Positions 1 to 8,570 of a stretch of 64,000 nucleotides of DNA are shown here, in pieces. Source of the stretch: Yoonia sp. GPGPB17 (lineage in GTDB: Bacteria > Pseudomonadota > Alphaproteobacteria > Rhodobacterales > Rhodobacteraceae); contig NZ_JATACI010000002.1 in assembly GCF_037892195.1 (NCBI RefSeq), positions 372,001 to 436,000 of the forward strand, given 5' to 3'. Positions within the stretch are counted from its first letter, which is position 1, and each line of letters starts with the position of its first letter. The notes under the pieces were generated by a model, which made no database searches, had not been told where the DNA came from, and saw nothing but the letters and a program-made list of their open reading frames with translations. The position numbers were made by a program, and so were the translations under genes.

Positions 1-1
1 G

Positions 2-343
2 CGCGCGACCTATGTCGCGGAAAGTGACGCCGGGATTGTCGGCACCTACTACATCAAGACCAACCAGCCCGGTGGCGGCGCGCATATCTGTAACTGCGGG
101 TATATCGTGAGCCCCACGGCGCGCGGGCAGGGGATTGCGGCGATGCTTTGCATGCATAGTCAGGATGAAGCACGCCGTTTAGGGTATCATGCGATGCAGT
201 TTAATTTTGTCCTGGCCAGCAACGATGGCGCCGTGCGCCTTTGGCATCGGTTGGGGTTTGAGACGGTTGGCACGATCCCTGATGCGTTTCAGCACCCCAA
301 GCAGGGCATGGTTGATGCCTTTGTGATGTACCGCCGCCTGTAA
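2..343 (+). CDS. GNAT family N-acetyltransferase, 3' part only
   Basis: This is the C-terminal part of a GCN5-related N-acetyltransferase; the frame is open from the window edge, so the start lies outside. About 113 codons remain. The acetyl-CoA pyrophosphate-binding loop is visible as ARGQGIA, followed by the helix MLCMHSQDEARRLG and the family motif ASNDGAVRLWHRLGFETVG, where a late Asn and a LGF turn close the fold. The acyl acceptor cannot be told from sequence. It is followed by a gene-free gap of more than 500 bases and does not look co-transcribed with mraZ. The family assignment is firm, the substrate unknown. Confidence 0.85.
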   Translation, partial: RATYVAESDAGIVGTYYIKTNQPGGGAHICNCGYIVSPTARGQGIAAMLCMHSQDEARRLGYHAMQFNFVLASNDGAVRLWHRLGFETVGTIPDAFQHPKQGMVDAFVMYRRL

Positions 344-365
344 GGTCGGGCTTTTCGATCACACC

Positions 366-629
366 TTTGGGAATTCATGGAATCAACGGCAGATTCGAAT
401 CATAATTCGCCCTGAATTCCACTAACCAACACCTGATTGGGGTGATTTGGTACTGCCATCCGAAAAAATTTGGGATTACTTGGTAACAATCTAGCATCCC
501 TAAACCTGACTATATATAGTAGTTCAATGTGTATGAGGCGCTACGATTATTGCAAAATTGCCCATTCGCACTCAATATCTTGTTTTTCAACTATCCCAAA
601 AACACCATCTAGTACCATGAATTCCCAAA
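366..629. repeat. Lower-GC segment bounded by 15-bp perfect inverted repeats
   Basis: The left end reads TTTGGGAATTCATGG (366-380) and the right end CCATGAATTCCCAAA (615-629), a perfect 15-bp inverted pair about 234 bases apart. The DNA between is lower in GC than either neighbour and encodes nothing I recognise. The layout resembles a small non-autonomous element (MITE), but I see no clear target-site duplication outside the arms, so the label stays tentative. It could also be a long-range base-paired leader. Confidence 0.4.
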
Positions 630-835
630 AAGTTGTTGCTTGGTGCGTAATCTGGTGGCACAACAGTGTCACGGTAATGACGGACACGACTTCAAACGGG
701 GCAACTTAAGAACCCCAACCGGCACAAAGCAGGTTTCATACAGGCTTCGCCATTACCGAAACTAGATCCGGCGCGTGAGCGAGCAGACATCCCCCCAGGT
801 GGCACGCGCAGTCGGACTTCCCGCAAGGGACGAGG

Positions 836-871
836 CGGCGGATTGATCAGTGGCAGCAGATCAATCCGCCG
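836..871 (+). promoter_or_regulatory. Perfect 13-bp stem-loop in the mraZ leader
   Basis: Arms CGGCGGATTGATC (836-848) and GATCAATCCGCCG (859-871) are exact reverse complements around a 10-base loop. The hairpin ends 50 bases before the mraZ GTG. It has no clean T-run after it (TTCTCA follows), so it is a poor intrinsic terminator by itself; an attenuator, an RNA-stability element or the end of an unannotated leader RNA are alternatives. Confidence 0.55.
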
Positions 872-921
872 TTCTCACATCTAAGGCACGTTTTCGGGGG
901 CAAGTTGAGGACCGAGGGACA

Positions 922-1416
922 GTGGTTCTGAGTTTTACAGGCGAACACACCCAAAAGGTGGACGGTAAGGGGCGCATGTCGATCCCTGCCGATTTTCGTC
1001 GTGTGCTCGAAGCGGGTGATCCTGAGTGGACTACAGGCCTATCCCCGCGCATGTACCTTCTTTATGGCGACCATCTGAAAAACCAACTGCATGGCTACAC
1101 GGTTGATGAATTCAATGCTGTTGTGGCCCAGATCAATGCCTTGCCGCGCGGGTCTGCAGATAAGAAGAAGCTGTCGCGCCTGATCATTGGTCAATCCATC
1201 AAGCTGGACGTTGATAAGGACGGCCGCACTGTGATGCCAATTAAGCAACGCCAGAAGCTGGGGCTGACAGATGGCGAGCTGACCTTCAGCGGGTTAGGCG
1301 ACCATTTTGAGATTTGGAAGGCCGAGACATTCAGCAAAGAGGTCGCCGATGACCTCTCTGGCTGGCTGGCCGAGCAGGAGGATGGGTATGACCCGCTCAT
1401 CCTGTTGGATGGCTGA
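922..1416 (+). CDS. mraZ: Transcriptional regulator MraZ
   Basis: MraZ is a conserved DNA-binding protein related to AbrB-type swapped-hairpin folds; it binds repeats before its own gene and represses the dcw operon. Two SpoVT/AbrB-like repeats are visible: HTQKVDGKGRMSIPADFR near the N terminus and SIKLDVDKDGRTVMPIKQR in the second half. I chose the GTG at 922, preceded by GAGGG, giving 164 residues, the normal size; the frame is open further up to a GTG at 850 but that stretch lies inside a hairpin and does not resemble MraZ. It is the first gene of the cluster, three bases before rsmH. Confidence 0.9.
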   Translation: MVLSFTGEHTQKVDGKGRMSIPADFRRVLEAGDPEWTTGLSPRMYLLYGDHLKNQLHGYTVDEFNAVVAQINALPRGSADKKKLSRLIIGQSIKLDVDKDGRTVMPIKQRQKLGLTDGELTFSGLGDHFEIWKAETFSKEVADDLSGWLAEQEDGYDPLILLDG

Positions 1417-1419
1417 ACG

Positions 1420-2352
1420 ATGTCTGCTGCCGCTGAAACCTCACCTCATATTCCTGTTCTGATTAGACCGCTCATCGCAGCGGTCTCGCCCGTTTCTGGG
1501 GTCTGGTTGGATGGGACGTTTGGGAACGGTGGCTATACCCGTGAATTGCTGGCCGCTGGCGCGGATAAGGTGATTGGTGTGGACCGTGATCCGCTGGCGT
1601 TCGAGATGGCGGCGGATTGGATCGGTGCATATGGCGACCGGATTGAGACGGTCGCGGGTGTGTTCTCCAAGCTTGATGAATACGGCTCTGATCTGGATGG
1701 TGTCGTGCTGGATCTTGGCGTCAGCTCGATGCAGCTTGATCTGGCAGAGCGTGGTTTTTCCTTCATGCGTGATGGGCCGTTAGATATGCGGATGAGTCAA
1801 GATGGGCCGTCGGCGGCGGACCTGTGCAATGAAGCGGATGAGGCGGAGCTTGCTGATATCATTTACCTTTACGGGGAAGAACGCGCATCGCGCCGGATTG
1901 CCAAGGCGATTGTCGCGGCCCGTCCGCTGACGACAACACTTCAACTGGCAAAGATCGTTGAAGGTTGCTTGCCACGCGCAAAGCCCGGACAATCCCACCC
2001 CGCCACACGGACATTCCAAGCGCTACGTATTGCTGTGAACAACGAGTACGGCGAATTGGCTGAGGGATTGATGGCCGCCGAGCGCGCATTGAAACCCGGC
2101 GGGCAGTTGGCCGTTGTGACGTTCCATTCTGTGGAAGACCGGATGGTCAAACGGTTCTTGCAGGCACGGTCGGGCAATACCGCGAATGCGAACCGCTATG
2201 CGCCGGAGATCGAACAGGTCACGCCGGCATGGCGCATTGAAAAGCGCAAGGCGATTGGCCCGGACGAACAGGAACTGGCCGAAAACCCGCGGTCACGCTC
2301 CGCCAAACTGCGCGTGGCGATCCGTACGGATGCGCTTGGCGCAGGCGATTGA
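1420..2352 (+). CDS. rsmH: 16S rRNA (cytosine(1402)-N(4))-methyltransferase RsmH
   Basis: RsmH (MraW) transfers a methyl group from S-adenosylmethionine to N4 of C1402 in the decoding centre of 16S rRNA. The SAM-binding loop is [14 protein letters not shown] at residues 31-44 with the acidic partner in GVDRDP near residue 55; VVLDLGVSS, the [10 protein letters not shown] helix and [12 protein letters not shown] are further family signatures. At 310 residues it has normal length and no break. It lies three bases after mraZ and is surely co-transcribed with it. Confidence 0.96.
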   Translation: MSAAAETSPHIPVLIRPLIAAVSPVSGVWLDGTFGNGGYTRELLAAGADKVIGVDRDPLAFEMAADWIGAYGDRIETVAGVFSKLDEYGSDLDGVVLDLGVSSMQLDLAERGFSFMRDGPLDMRMSQDGPSAADLCNEADEAELADIIYLYGEERASRRIAKAIVAARPLTTTLQLAKIVEGCLPRAKPGQSHPATRTFQALRIAVNNEYGELAEGLMAAERALKPGGQLAVVTFHSVEDRMVKRFLQARSGNTANANRYAPEIEQVTPAWRIEKRKAIGPDEQELAENPRSRSAKLRVAIRTDALGAGD

Positions 2353-2401
2353 TCCAGCAAAACTGGGCATGCCAATGACAAAGAAAAAGGGGGGCCGGTA
2401 G

Positions 2402-2761
2402 GTGCGTGGTCTGTTCTATGTGTTGACGGCATTGGCTGTCATGGGGCTCGCGTTTTGGGCCTATCAGGAAAACTACAAGACACAGTCGGCGATTGCCGAG
2501 GTGCGCGGCTTGCATGGGGAAATTGGTGCAGCGCACGAGCGTCTTGGTATGCTGCGTGCGGAATGGGCTTATCTGAACCGGCCGGATCGTCTGGCTGACC
2601 TTGCGGACCTGAACTTTGACCGTCTCGGGCTGCTCCCGTTGATGCCTGACGCTTTCGGCGCGGTTGACCAGATCATCTATCCACTGCCGCCGATCCTGCC
2701 GATCACGAACCCAATTGAACTGTCGTTTGATCAGCGTCAGCAGATGGGGAATGACCTATGA
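2402..2761 (+). CDS. ftsL: Cell division protein FtsL
   Basis: A 119-residue bitopic protein: a short N-terminal tail, one membrane helix (about residues 3-21, LFYVLTALAVMGLAFWAY), then a periplasmic coiled-coil-like segment (residues 25-60). FtsL joins FtsB and FtsQ to control septal peptidoglycan synthesis by FtsW-FtsI. Sequence conservation is always low in this family, so position between rsmH and ftsI carries much of the call. The start is a GTG preceded by a G-rich stretch; the last codons overlap ftsI by an ATGA. Confidence 0.85.
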   Translation: MRGLFYVLTALAVMGLAFWAYQENYKTQSAIAEVRGLHGEIGAAHERLGMLRAEWAYLNRPDRLADLADLNFDRLGLLPLMPDAFGAVDQIIYPLPPILPITNPIELSFDQRQQMGNDL

Positions 2762-4542
2762 GCCGCGCGCCGCTACGCCCACTTGCGCGTATTCTGAAGG
2801 CACGTGCCCAGGGTGAGAACCCCGATGCGATTGAAGCCGAAAATCGCGCCCGCCGCCATGAGGCGATGGCGGACAAGCAGCGCCAGCGTGCCGAGGGGCG
2901 TTTGCTGGTGCTTGGTTTGGCGTTCTTTTGTGCATTCGGTCTGATTGGCATGCGCATGGGCGCATTGGCGTCTTCTGTGCCCGAGGAGCCGCGCGCCTCC
3001 GCCGTGGGTAACCCGATTATCGGGCAACGGTCTGATATCGTGGATAGAAACGGGCGTATTCTGGCAACGAACCTACAGACGCACTCGCTCTACGCGCATC
3101 CGCGCGACATGATCGACCCGGCTTATGCCGCCAAGGGCCTTGCGGAAATCTTCCCAGAACTTGATGAAGCAGAATTGCTGAAAGACTTCGAAGGCGACCG
3201 CCGCTTCCTGTGGGTTCGTCGCCAGATCAGCCCCGAGCAGATGCAGGCAGTTCATGATATCGGCTCGCCTGGTCTCCTCTTTGGCCCGCGCGAGATGCGA
3301 CTCTACCCGAATGGACCAATTGCGGCGCACGTTCTGGGTGGTGCTAGCTATGGCCGCGAAGGTGTCGCCAGTGCCGAAGTCATCGGCGTGGCGGGTGTCG
3401 AGCGTCAGTTTGATGCTTACCTGCGCGACCCTGCGAACGAAGGCGCGCCCTTGCAACTGTCGCTGGACCTGACGGTGCAGGCCGCAGCCGAGCAGGTGCT
3501 TGCCGGTGGCATGTCGATCATGAACGCCAAAGGTGCGACCTCTGTCTTGATGGATATACATACGGGCGAGATCGTCTCGATGGTGTCCTTGCCGGATTTT
3601 GACCCAAACAACCGCCCCCGTGTTCAGACCACAGGCGATCAATCGGACAGCCCATTGTTCAACCGAGCGGTGCAGGGCGTTTATGAATTGGGCTCTGTTT
3701 TCAAGATTTTCACCACCGCACAGGCGATGGAACTGGGACTGGTGAACGCGAACACGATGATTGACACGCAGGGACCGCTGACTTGGGGCCGTTTTCGTAT
3801 TCGTGATTTTCGGGACTACGGGCCTGAATTGAGCACGACGGATGTGATTGTCAAATCCTCCAACATCGGCACAGCGCGCATCGCCATGCAGATTGGCGCA
3901 GAACGTCAGCGGGCGTTTCTGGGCTCGCTGGGGTTTCTGGAGCCGACACCGCTTGAAATGGTCGAAGCCCCCACAGGCAAGCCACTTCTGCCACCGAACT
4001 GGTCTGAGATTTCGACGATGACCATTTCCTACGGTCATGGCCTATCATCATCGCCGGTCCATCTGGCAGCGGGCTATGCGTCGCTGTTGAATGGGGGCAC
4101 GCGGGTGGAGCCGACACTGCTGCGCCGCGATCATGTGGAACAGGGACCGCGCATTGTGAGCGAGGCGGTCAGCGCCCGTTCGCGCGACATGTTGCGGCAG
4201 GTCGTAACCGATGGCACGGCATCCTTCGGTGAAGTGCCCGGATATGAGGTTGGCGGTAAAACCGGTACGGCGGATAAGCCCCGCGCGGCGGGTGGCGGAT
4301 ACTATGAAGACAAAGTGATTTCGACCTTTGCGACAGTCTTTCCGGCCAATGATCCACAGTATGTTTTGATCGTCACATTGGACGAACCATCCGAGAATTC
4401 AGGCGATGAACCGCGTCGCACAGCGGGTTGGACGGCTGTGCCTGTGGCGGCCGAAATGATCCGCCGTACAGCGCCGCTTTTGGGCTTGCGTCCGCAAGTG
4501 GACACGCCTCAGCAGGTCGGTGTAACACTGACCTCAAACTAG
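2758..4542 (+). CDS. ftsI: Septal peptidoglycan transpeptidase FtsI (PBP3)
   Basis: FtsI is the class B penicillin-binding protein that cross-links septal peptidoglycan. A single membrane anchor lies at about residues 48-70, followed by the PBP dimerisation domain (GQRSDIVDRNGRILA) and the transpeptidase domain. All three active-site motifs are present: SVFK with the acyl-enzyme serine at 313, SSN at 367-369 and KTG at 501-503. The 594 residues match alphaproteobacterial FtsI. It overlaps ftsL by four bases and precedes murE by 13. Confidence 0.96.
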   Translation: MSRAPLRPLARILKARAQGENPDAIEAENRARRHEAMADKQRQRAEGRLLVLGLAFFCAFGLIGMRMGALASSVPEEPRASAVGNPIIGQRSDIVDRNGRILATNLQTHSLYAHPRDMIDPAYAAKGLAEIFPELDEAELLKDFEGDRRFLWVRRQISPEQMQAVHDIGSPGLLFGPREMRLYPNGPIAAHVLGGASYGREGVASAEVIGVAGVERQFDAYLRDPANEGAPLQLSLDLTVQAAAEQVLAGGMSIMNAKGATSVLMDIHTGEIVSMVSLPDFDPNNRPRVQTTGDQSDSPLFNRAVQGVYELGSVFKIFTTAQAMELGLVNANTMIDTQGPLTWGRFRIRDFRDYGPELSTTDVIVKSSNIGTARIAMQIGAERQRAFLGSLGFLEPTPLEMVEAPTGKPLLPPNWSEISTMTISYGHGLSSSPVHLAAGYASLLNGGTRVEPTLLRRDHVEQGPRIVSEAVSARSRDMLRQVVTDGTASFGEVPGYEVGGKTGTADKPRAAGGGYYEDKVISTFATVFPANDPQYVLIVTLDEPSENSGDEPRRTAGWTAVPVAAEMIRRTAPLLGLRPQVDTPQQVGVTLTSN

Positions 4543-4555
4543 GCGAGGGCGGGCA

Positions 4556-6043
4556 ATGAAATCACTGGCGGAACTGGGGCTGACGGCGCGAGGCGCGCGC
4601 GAGGCGCAGATCACCGGGTTGGCTGTGGATAGCCGCGATGTGAAGCCGGGATTCCTCTTTGCGGCATTGCCGGGCGCGCAGGTGCACGGGGGTGCGTTCA
4701 TTCAATATGCGCTGCGCATGCAGGCGGCCGCGATCCTGACGGATGCCAAAGGGGCCGAGATTGCGGCGGATGAACTGGCAACGTCCGATGCCGCAGTGAT
4801 CGTGGCACAAGACCCGCGACAGGCCCTGGCGCAGACGGCATCGCTGTGGTTTGGCGCGCATCCGCAAACGGTAATCGCGGTGACCGGCACCAACGGCAAG
4901 ACGTCCGTGTCCACGTTTTGTCGCCAAATTTGGGAAGAAATGGATTTACCGGGTGTGAACCTTGGCACGACGGGGGTCGAGGGCGCGTGGAACCACCCCC
5001 TCAAACACACGACGCCGGAACCAATCACCTTGCACCGCGTTTTGGCTGAGGCCGCGAAAAACGGGATCACCCATGTGGCGATGGAAGCCTCGTCGCATGG
5101 GCTAGATCAGCGTCGGTTGGATGGTGTTTTGCTGACGGCCGCCGGGTTTTCGAACTTCAGCCAGGATCACCTAGACTACCACGAAACCTTCGAGGCGTAT
5201 TTTGACGCGAAGATGGGGCTGTTTCAGCGGGTGCTATCGGAAGATGGCGTGGCTGTAATCAACCTCGATGACCCCAAGGGCGCGGACGTCGCCGGGATCT
5301 GCACTGCGCGCGGGCAAGAGGTGATTGGTGTGGGTCGAAACGCGGATGCGCGGTTACGCCTGACCGGGCAACGCTTTGATGCGACCGGACAGGACTTGTT
5401 GTTTGAATGGCAGGGGCGCGCGCGGCAGGCGCGGCTGGAGTTGATTGGCGGATTTCAGGCCGAAAACGTGTTGCTGGCTTCTGGTTTGGTGATCGCTGCG
5501 GGGGCCGACCCGGATGAGGTCTTTGATACGCTGCAGTACCTGACCACCGTGCGCGGTCGTATGGAGCTGGCGGCGACCCGCCAAAGTGGCGCGGCGGTTT
5601 TTGTCGACTACGCTCATACGCCCGACGCGGTGGAGACGGCGCTGAAAGCAATGCGCCCGCATGTGATGGGGCGGATCATTGTAATCGTCGGCGCAGGCGG
5701 GGATCGTGATGCAGGCAAGCGGCCTTTGATGGGGGCGGCAGCGGCGCAGAACGCGGATGTCGTCATTGTCACGGACGATAATCCGCGCTCAGAAGATCCT
5801 GGCACGATCCGCGCCGCGGTCATGGCTGGGGCGGTTGATGCGCGCGCATCCGACAGTATCATCGAAGTGGGCGACCGGGCCGAGGCGATCTTGCGTGGTA
5901 TTGATATGCTGAGCGCCGGGGATGCCTTGCTGATTGCTGGTAAAGGACATGAGACAGGGCAGGTCGTGGGTGACACGGTGCTGCCATTTGACGATGTCGA
6001 ACAGGCAAGCGTTGCCGTGGCCGCCCTTGAGAGGTGGATATGA
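4556..6043 (+). CDS. murE: UDP-MurNAc-L-Ala-D-Glu:meso-diaminopimelate ligase
   Basis: MurE adds the third stem residue to the peptidoglycan precursor in the cytoplasm, using ATP. The P-loop reads TGTNGKTS at about residues 110-117. The DNPR motif at residues 408-411, which recognises the free carboxylate of meso-diaminopimelate, indicates the Gram-negative type substrate rather than lysine. The invariant lysine region and the C-terminal domain (KGHETGQ) are intact over 495 residues. Its stop overlaps the murF start as ATGA. Confidence 0.96.
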   Translation: MKSLAELGLTARGAREAQITGLAVDSRDVKPGFLFAALPGAQVHGGAFIQYALRMQAAAILTDAKGAEIAADELATSDAAVIVAQDPRQALAQTASLWFGAHPQTVIAVTGTNGKTSVSTFCRQIWEEMDLPGVNLGTTGVEGAWNHPLKHTTPEPITLHRVLAEAAKNGITHVAMEASSHGLDQRRLDGVLLTAAGFSNFSQDHLDYHETFEAYFDAKMGLFQRVLSEDGVAVINLDDPKGADVAGICTARGQEVIGVGRNADARLRLTGQRFDATGQDLLFEWQGRARQARLELIGGFQAENVLLASGLVIAAGADPDEVFDTLQYLTTVRGRMELAATRQSGAAVFVDYAHTPDAVETALKAMRPHVMGRIIVIVGAGGDRDAGKRPLMGAAAAQNADVVIVTDDNPRSEDPGTIRAAVMAGAVDARASDSIIEVGDRAEAILRGIDMLSAGDALLIAGKGHETGQVVGDTVLPFDDVEQASVAVAALERWI

Positions 6044-7473
6044 CCGCGCTTTGGACATCGGCAGAGGCCGTTGTAGCGACGGGCGGCCAATCGACAACGG
6101 ATTGGGAAGCGCAGGGTGTCTCCATTGACACGCGCACCATTGTGCCGGGCGACCTCTTTGTTGCTTTGAAGGATGTGCGCGACGGACATGAGTTTGTTGC
6201 GCAAGCGTTGGAGAAAGGTGCTATCGCGGCGCTTGTTACGCATCGTCCAGATGGTGTGGCTGCGGATGCACCTCTTTTGATCGTCCCGGATGTTTTGGAG
6301 GCACTGAGGGCCTTAGGCCGCGCGGCGCGTGCGCGGACGGACGCCAAGGTTGCAGCGATCACAGGCTCTGTCGGCAAAACCTCGACCAAGGAAATGCTGC
6401 GCGCCGTTTTGGGTAAGCAAGGCAAATGCCATGCGGCTGAGGCGTCTTACAACAACCATTGGGGCGTACCTCTAACGCTTGCGCGGATGCCTGCGGACAC
6501 TGATTTTGCGGTTATCGAGATCGGCATGAGCAATCCCGGTGAAATCACCCCGCTGTCCCAAATGGCGCGCCCGCATGTCGCGATGGTCACGACCGTGGCG
6601 GCGGCTCACTTGGCGTCTTTTGACAACCTTGCGGGGATTGCCGTTGAAAAGGCCTGCATCATGGATGGGCTTGAGCCGGGTGGCGTGGCGGTGCTGAATG
6701 GCGATGTTGAAACCAGCGCGATTTTGCAGGACCATGCCGCCAAACTCGGCGTGAAACAGGTTTTGTTTGGCGAAACGGCAACCGATTGGGCCGTCAAAGA
6801 TGTGCGCATCGCAGGTGATGTGACGGTGATTGCCGCGTCTGGTGGCGGCGAAGACTATCTTTTCAAGCTTTCCGTGCCCGGTCGCCATTTCGCCATGAAC
6901 GCGGTGGGGGTGCTGGCGGTCGCCGAGGCGCTGGGAGCTGATCCTGTTGCTGCCGCGCTGGACATCTCGGCCTGGGTGCCACCGGCGGGGCGGGGCACAC
7001 GCGAAGTGATCGTGACGGACATGGCCAATGATGGTGAAAGCCTTGAGTTGCTGGATGATGCGTTCAACGCCAATCCGACATCGCTGATTGCATCGCTTGA
7101 AGTGCTGGCCGCCTCAACACCCACAGACAATGCCGGGCGCATTGTCAAAGGGCGCCGCGTGGCGATCCTGGGTGACATGTTGGAATTGGGCGACGCGGAA
7201 GACGCGATGCATCGCGATATGGCCGACAACACCCACCTGCAATCCCTTGATCTGATCCATTGTGTTGGCCCGTTGATGCGCAACCTTTGGGATGCGCTGC
7301 CGGAAGAACAACGCGGACACTGGGCCGAGACGGCGGCTGAACTGGTGCCACAGGCGCCTCGTCTTGTGGACGCAGGTGATGTTGTGCTGGTGAAAGGGTC
7401 CAAGGGCAGCAAAGTCAGCCTTGTCGTTGACGCCATCCGAAAACTCGGGCATCGCCGCCCGCAACAACAATAA
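6040..7473 (+). CDS. murF: UDP-MurNAc-tripeptide:D-Ala-D-Ala ligase
   Basis: MurF attaches the D-Ala-D-Ala dipeptide to UDP-MurNAc-tripeptide, the last cytoplasmic step before MraY. The ATP loop is ITGSVGKTSTK at about residues 108-118, followed by ASYNNHWGVP, the typical substrate-side motif; the C-terminal ligase domain includes DDAFNANPTS. I prefer the ATG at 6040, which overlaps the murE stop, over the in-frame GTG at 6034; this gives 477 residues. It is followed by mraY after 10 bases. Confidence 0.95.
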   Translation: MTALWTSAEAVVATGGQSTTDWEAQGVSIDTRTIVPGDLFVALKDVRDGHEFVAQALEKGAIAALVTHRPDGVAADAPLLIVPDVLEALRALGRAARARTDAKVAAITGSVGKTSTKEMLRAVLGKQGKCHAAEASYNNHWGVPLTLARMPADTDFAVIEIGMSNPGEITPLSQMARPHVAMVTTVAAAHLASFDNLAGIAVEKACIMDGLEPGGVAVLNGDVETSAILQDHAAKLGVKQVLFGETATDWAVKDVRIAGDVTVIAASGGGEDYLFKLSVPGRHFAMNAVGVLAVAEALGADPVAAALDISAWVPPAGRGTREVIVTDMANDGESLELLDDAFNANPTSLIASLEVLAASTPTDNAGRIVKGRRVAILGDMLELGDAEDAMHRDMADNTHLQSLDLIHCVGPLMRNLWDALPEEQRGHWAETAAELVPQAPRLVDAGDVVLVKGSKGSKVSLVVDAIRKLGHRRPQQQ

Positions 7474-7483
7474 GGTACTTGGC

Positions 7484-8565
7484 ATGCTATACTGGCTGAC
7501 GGCGCTTTCGGACGGAGGGGATTTTTTCAACCTCTTCCGCTATATCACGTTTCGGGCAGGGGGGCTTTTATGACGGCCCTTCTGTTTGGGTTCATTTTTG
7601 GGCCGCCTTTGATCAACGTGCTGCGTCGTAAACAGGGCAAGGGCCAGCCCATCCGCGATGACGGACCAGAGGGGCATTTCGTGAAAGCCGGTACGCCGAC
7701 GATGGGCGGTTTGCTGATTGTGGGGGCCTTGACGTTTTCAACGCTTTTGTGGGCGCGACTGGATAACCCGTTTGTCTGGATGGTCTTGTTTGTGACACTG
7801 TCCTTTGCTGCAATTGGCTTTGCCGATGATTATGCGAAAGTGTCCAAGCAAAACACCTCTGGCGTGTCAGGCAAGGTGCGTATCTTGTTGGGTATCCTGA
7901 TCGCAGCCATTGCCGGGTATTGGGCTGCGGCCTATCACCCCGATGATTTGACCAACCAACTAGCCCTGCCGTTCTTCAAAGATGCGCTGATCAATCTGGG
8001 CATTCTTTTTATCCCGTTCGCCATTGTCGTGATTGTCGGGGCCGCCAATGCCGTGAACCTGACCGATGGTTTGGATGGTTTGGCGATCATGCCGGTGATG
8101 ATCGCGGCGGGGACATTCGGGATCATCGCCTATGCCGTTGGTCGCACCGACTTCACAGAATACCTTGATGTGCACTACGTCCCGCAGACCGGTGAAATCC
8201 TGATCTTTGCAGCAGGTTTGATTGGCGGGGGGCTCGGCTTTTTGTGGTACAATGCACCGCCCGCTGCGGTGTTTATGGGTGATACCGGATCGCTGGCCTT
8301 GGGTGGCGCGCTGGGCGCAATTGCGGTTGCCACCAAACACGAGATCGTGCTGGCTATCGTCGGTGGGCTTTTTGTGGTCGAGGCGCTGTCGGTCATTATT
8401 CAGGTGCTCTATTTCAAACGGACGGGTAAGCGTGTTTTCCTGATGGCGCCAATCCACCACCACTATGAGAAAAAAGGCTGGGCCGAGCCGCAGATCGTGA
8501 TCCGGTTCTGGATCATCTCGCTGATCCTTGCGATGATCGGATTGGCCACACTGAAAGTGAGGTAG
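7484..8565 (+). CDS. mraY: Phospho-MurNAc-pentapeptide transferase MraY, frame broken near its start
   Basis: MraY moves phospho-MurNAc-pentapeptide onto undecaprenyl phosphate, making lipid I in the inner membrane. The family N terminus [16 protein letters not shown] starts at the ATG at 7484 but runs into TGA after about 29 codons; the rest continues in another frame from about 7570. Restoring one G in the six-G run at 7559-7564 rejoins the two parts into a protein of about 360 residues, exactly the family length. Catalytic motifs are intact: [26 protein letters not shown] and [10 protein letters not shown]. The gene is essential, so a consensus error is far likelier than real loss. An internal start at 7570 would lack the first membrane helix. 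Confidence 0.9.
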
Positions 8566-8570
8566 TCGCA

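Larger units (their letters stand above)
344..921. other. Gene-free region before mraZ
   Basis: About 580 bases without a convincing gene. The first 300 are visibly richer in A+T than the flanking coding DNA and carry a 15-bp inverted repeat (366-380 and 615-629). The last 200 are GC-rich and end in a perfect 13-bp hairpin (836-871) just before mraZ. A 79-codon open frame at 470-709 has no recognisable domain and poor codon use; I do not accept it as a gene. I looked for RNase P RNA consensus blocks and found none. Confidence 0.6.

Noticed and set aside
470..709. A 79-codon open frame
   Set aside because: No family, no good ribosome binding site, unusual codons and a place inside the lower-GC repeat-bounded segment.
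344..921. RNase P RNA or another known structured RNA before mraZ
   Set aside because: The GC-rich part near 720-850 looked RNA-like, but the conserved RNase P blocks (GAGGAAAGTCCGG type and ACAGAA near the 3' side) are absent on both strands.
3073..4038. A 321-codon open frame on the minus strand in ftsI
   Set aside because: Antisense to the PBP transpeptidase domain, with no recognisable protein features.
7559..7564. Programmed ribosomal frameshift in mraY
   Set aside because: There is no slippery heptamer with a downstream structure that I can see, and many other genes here carry similar single-base breaks, so an error is simpler.
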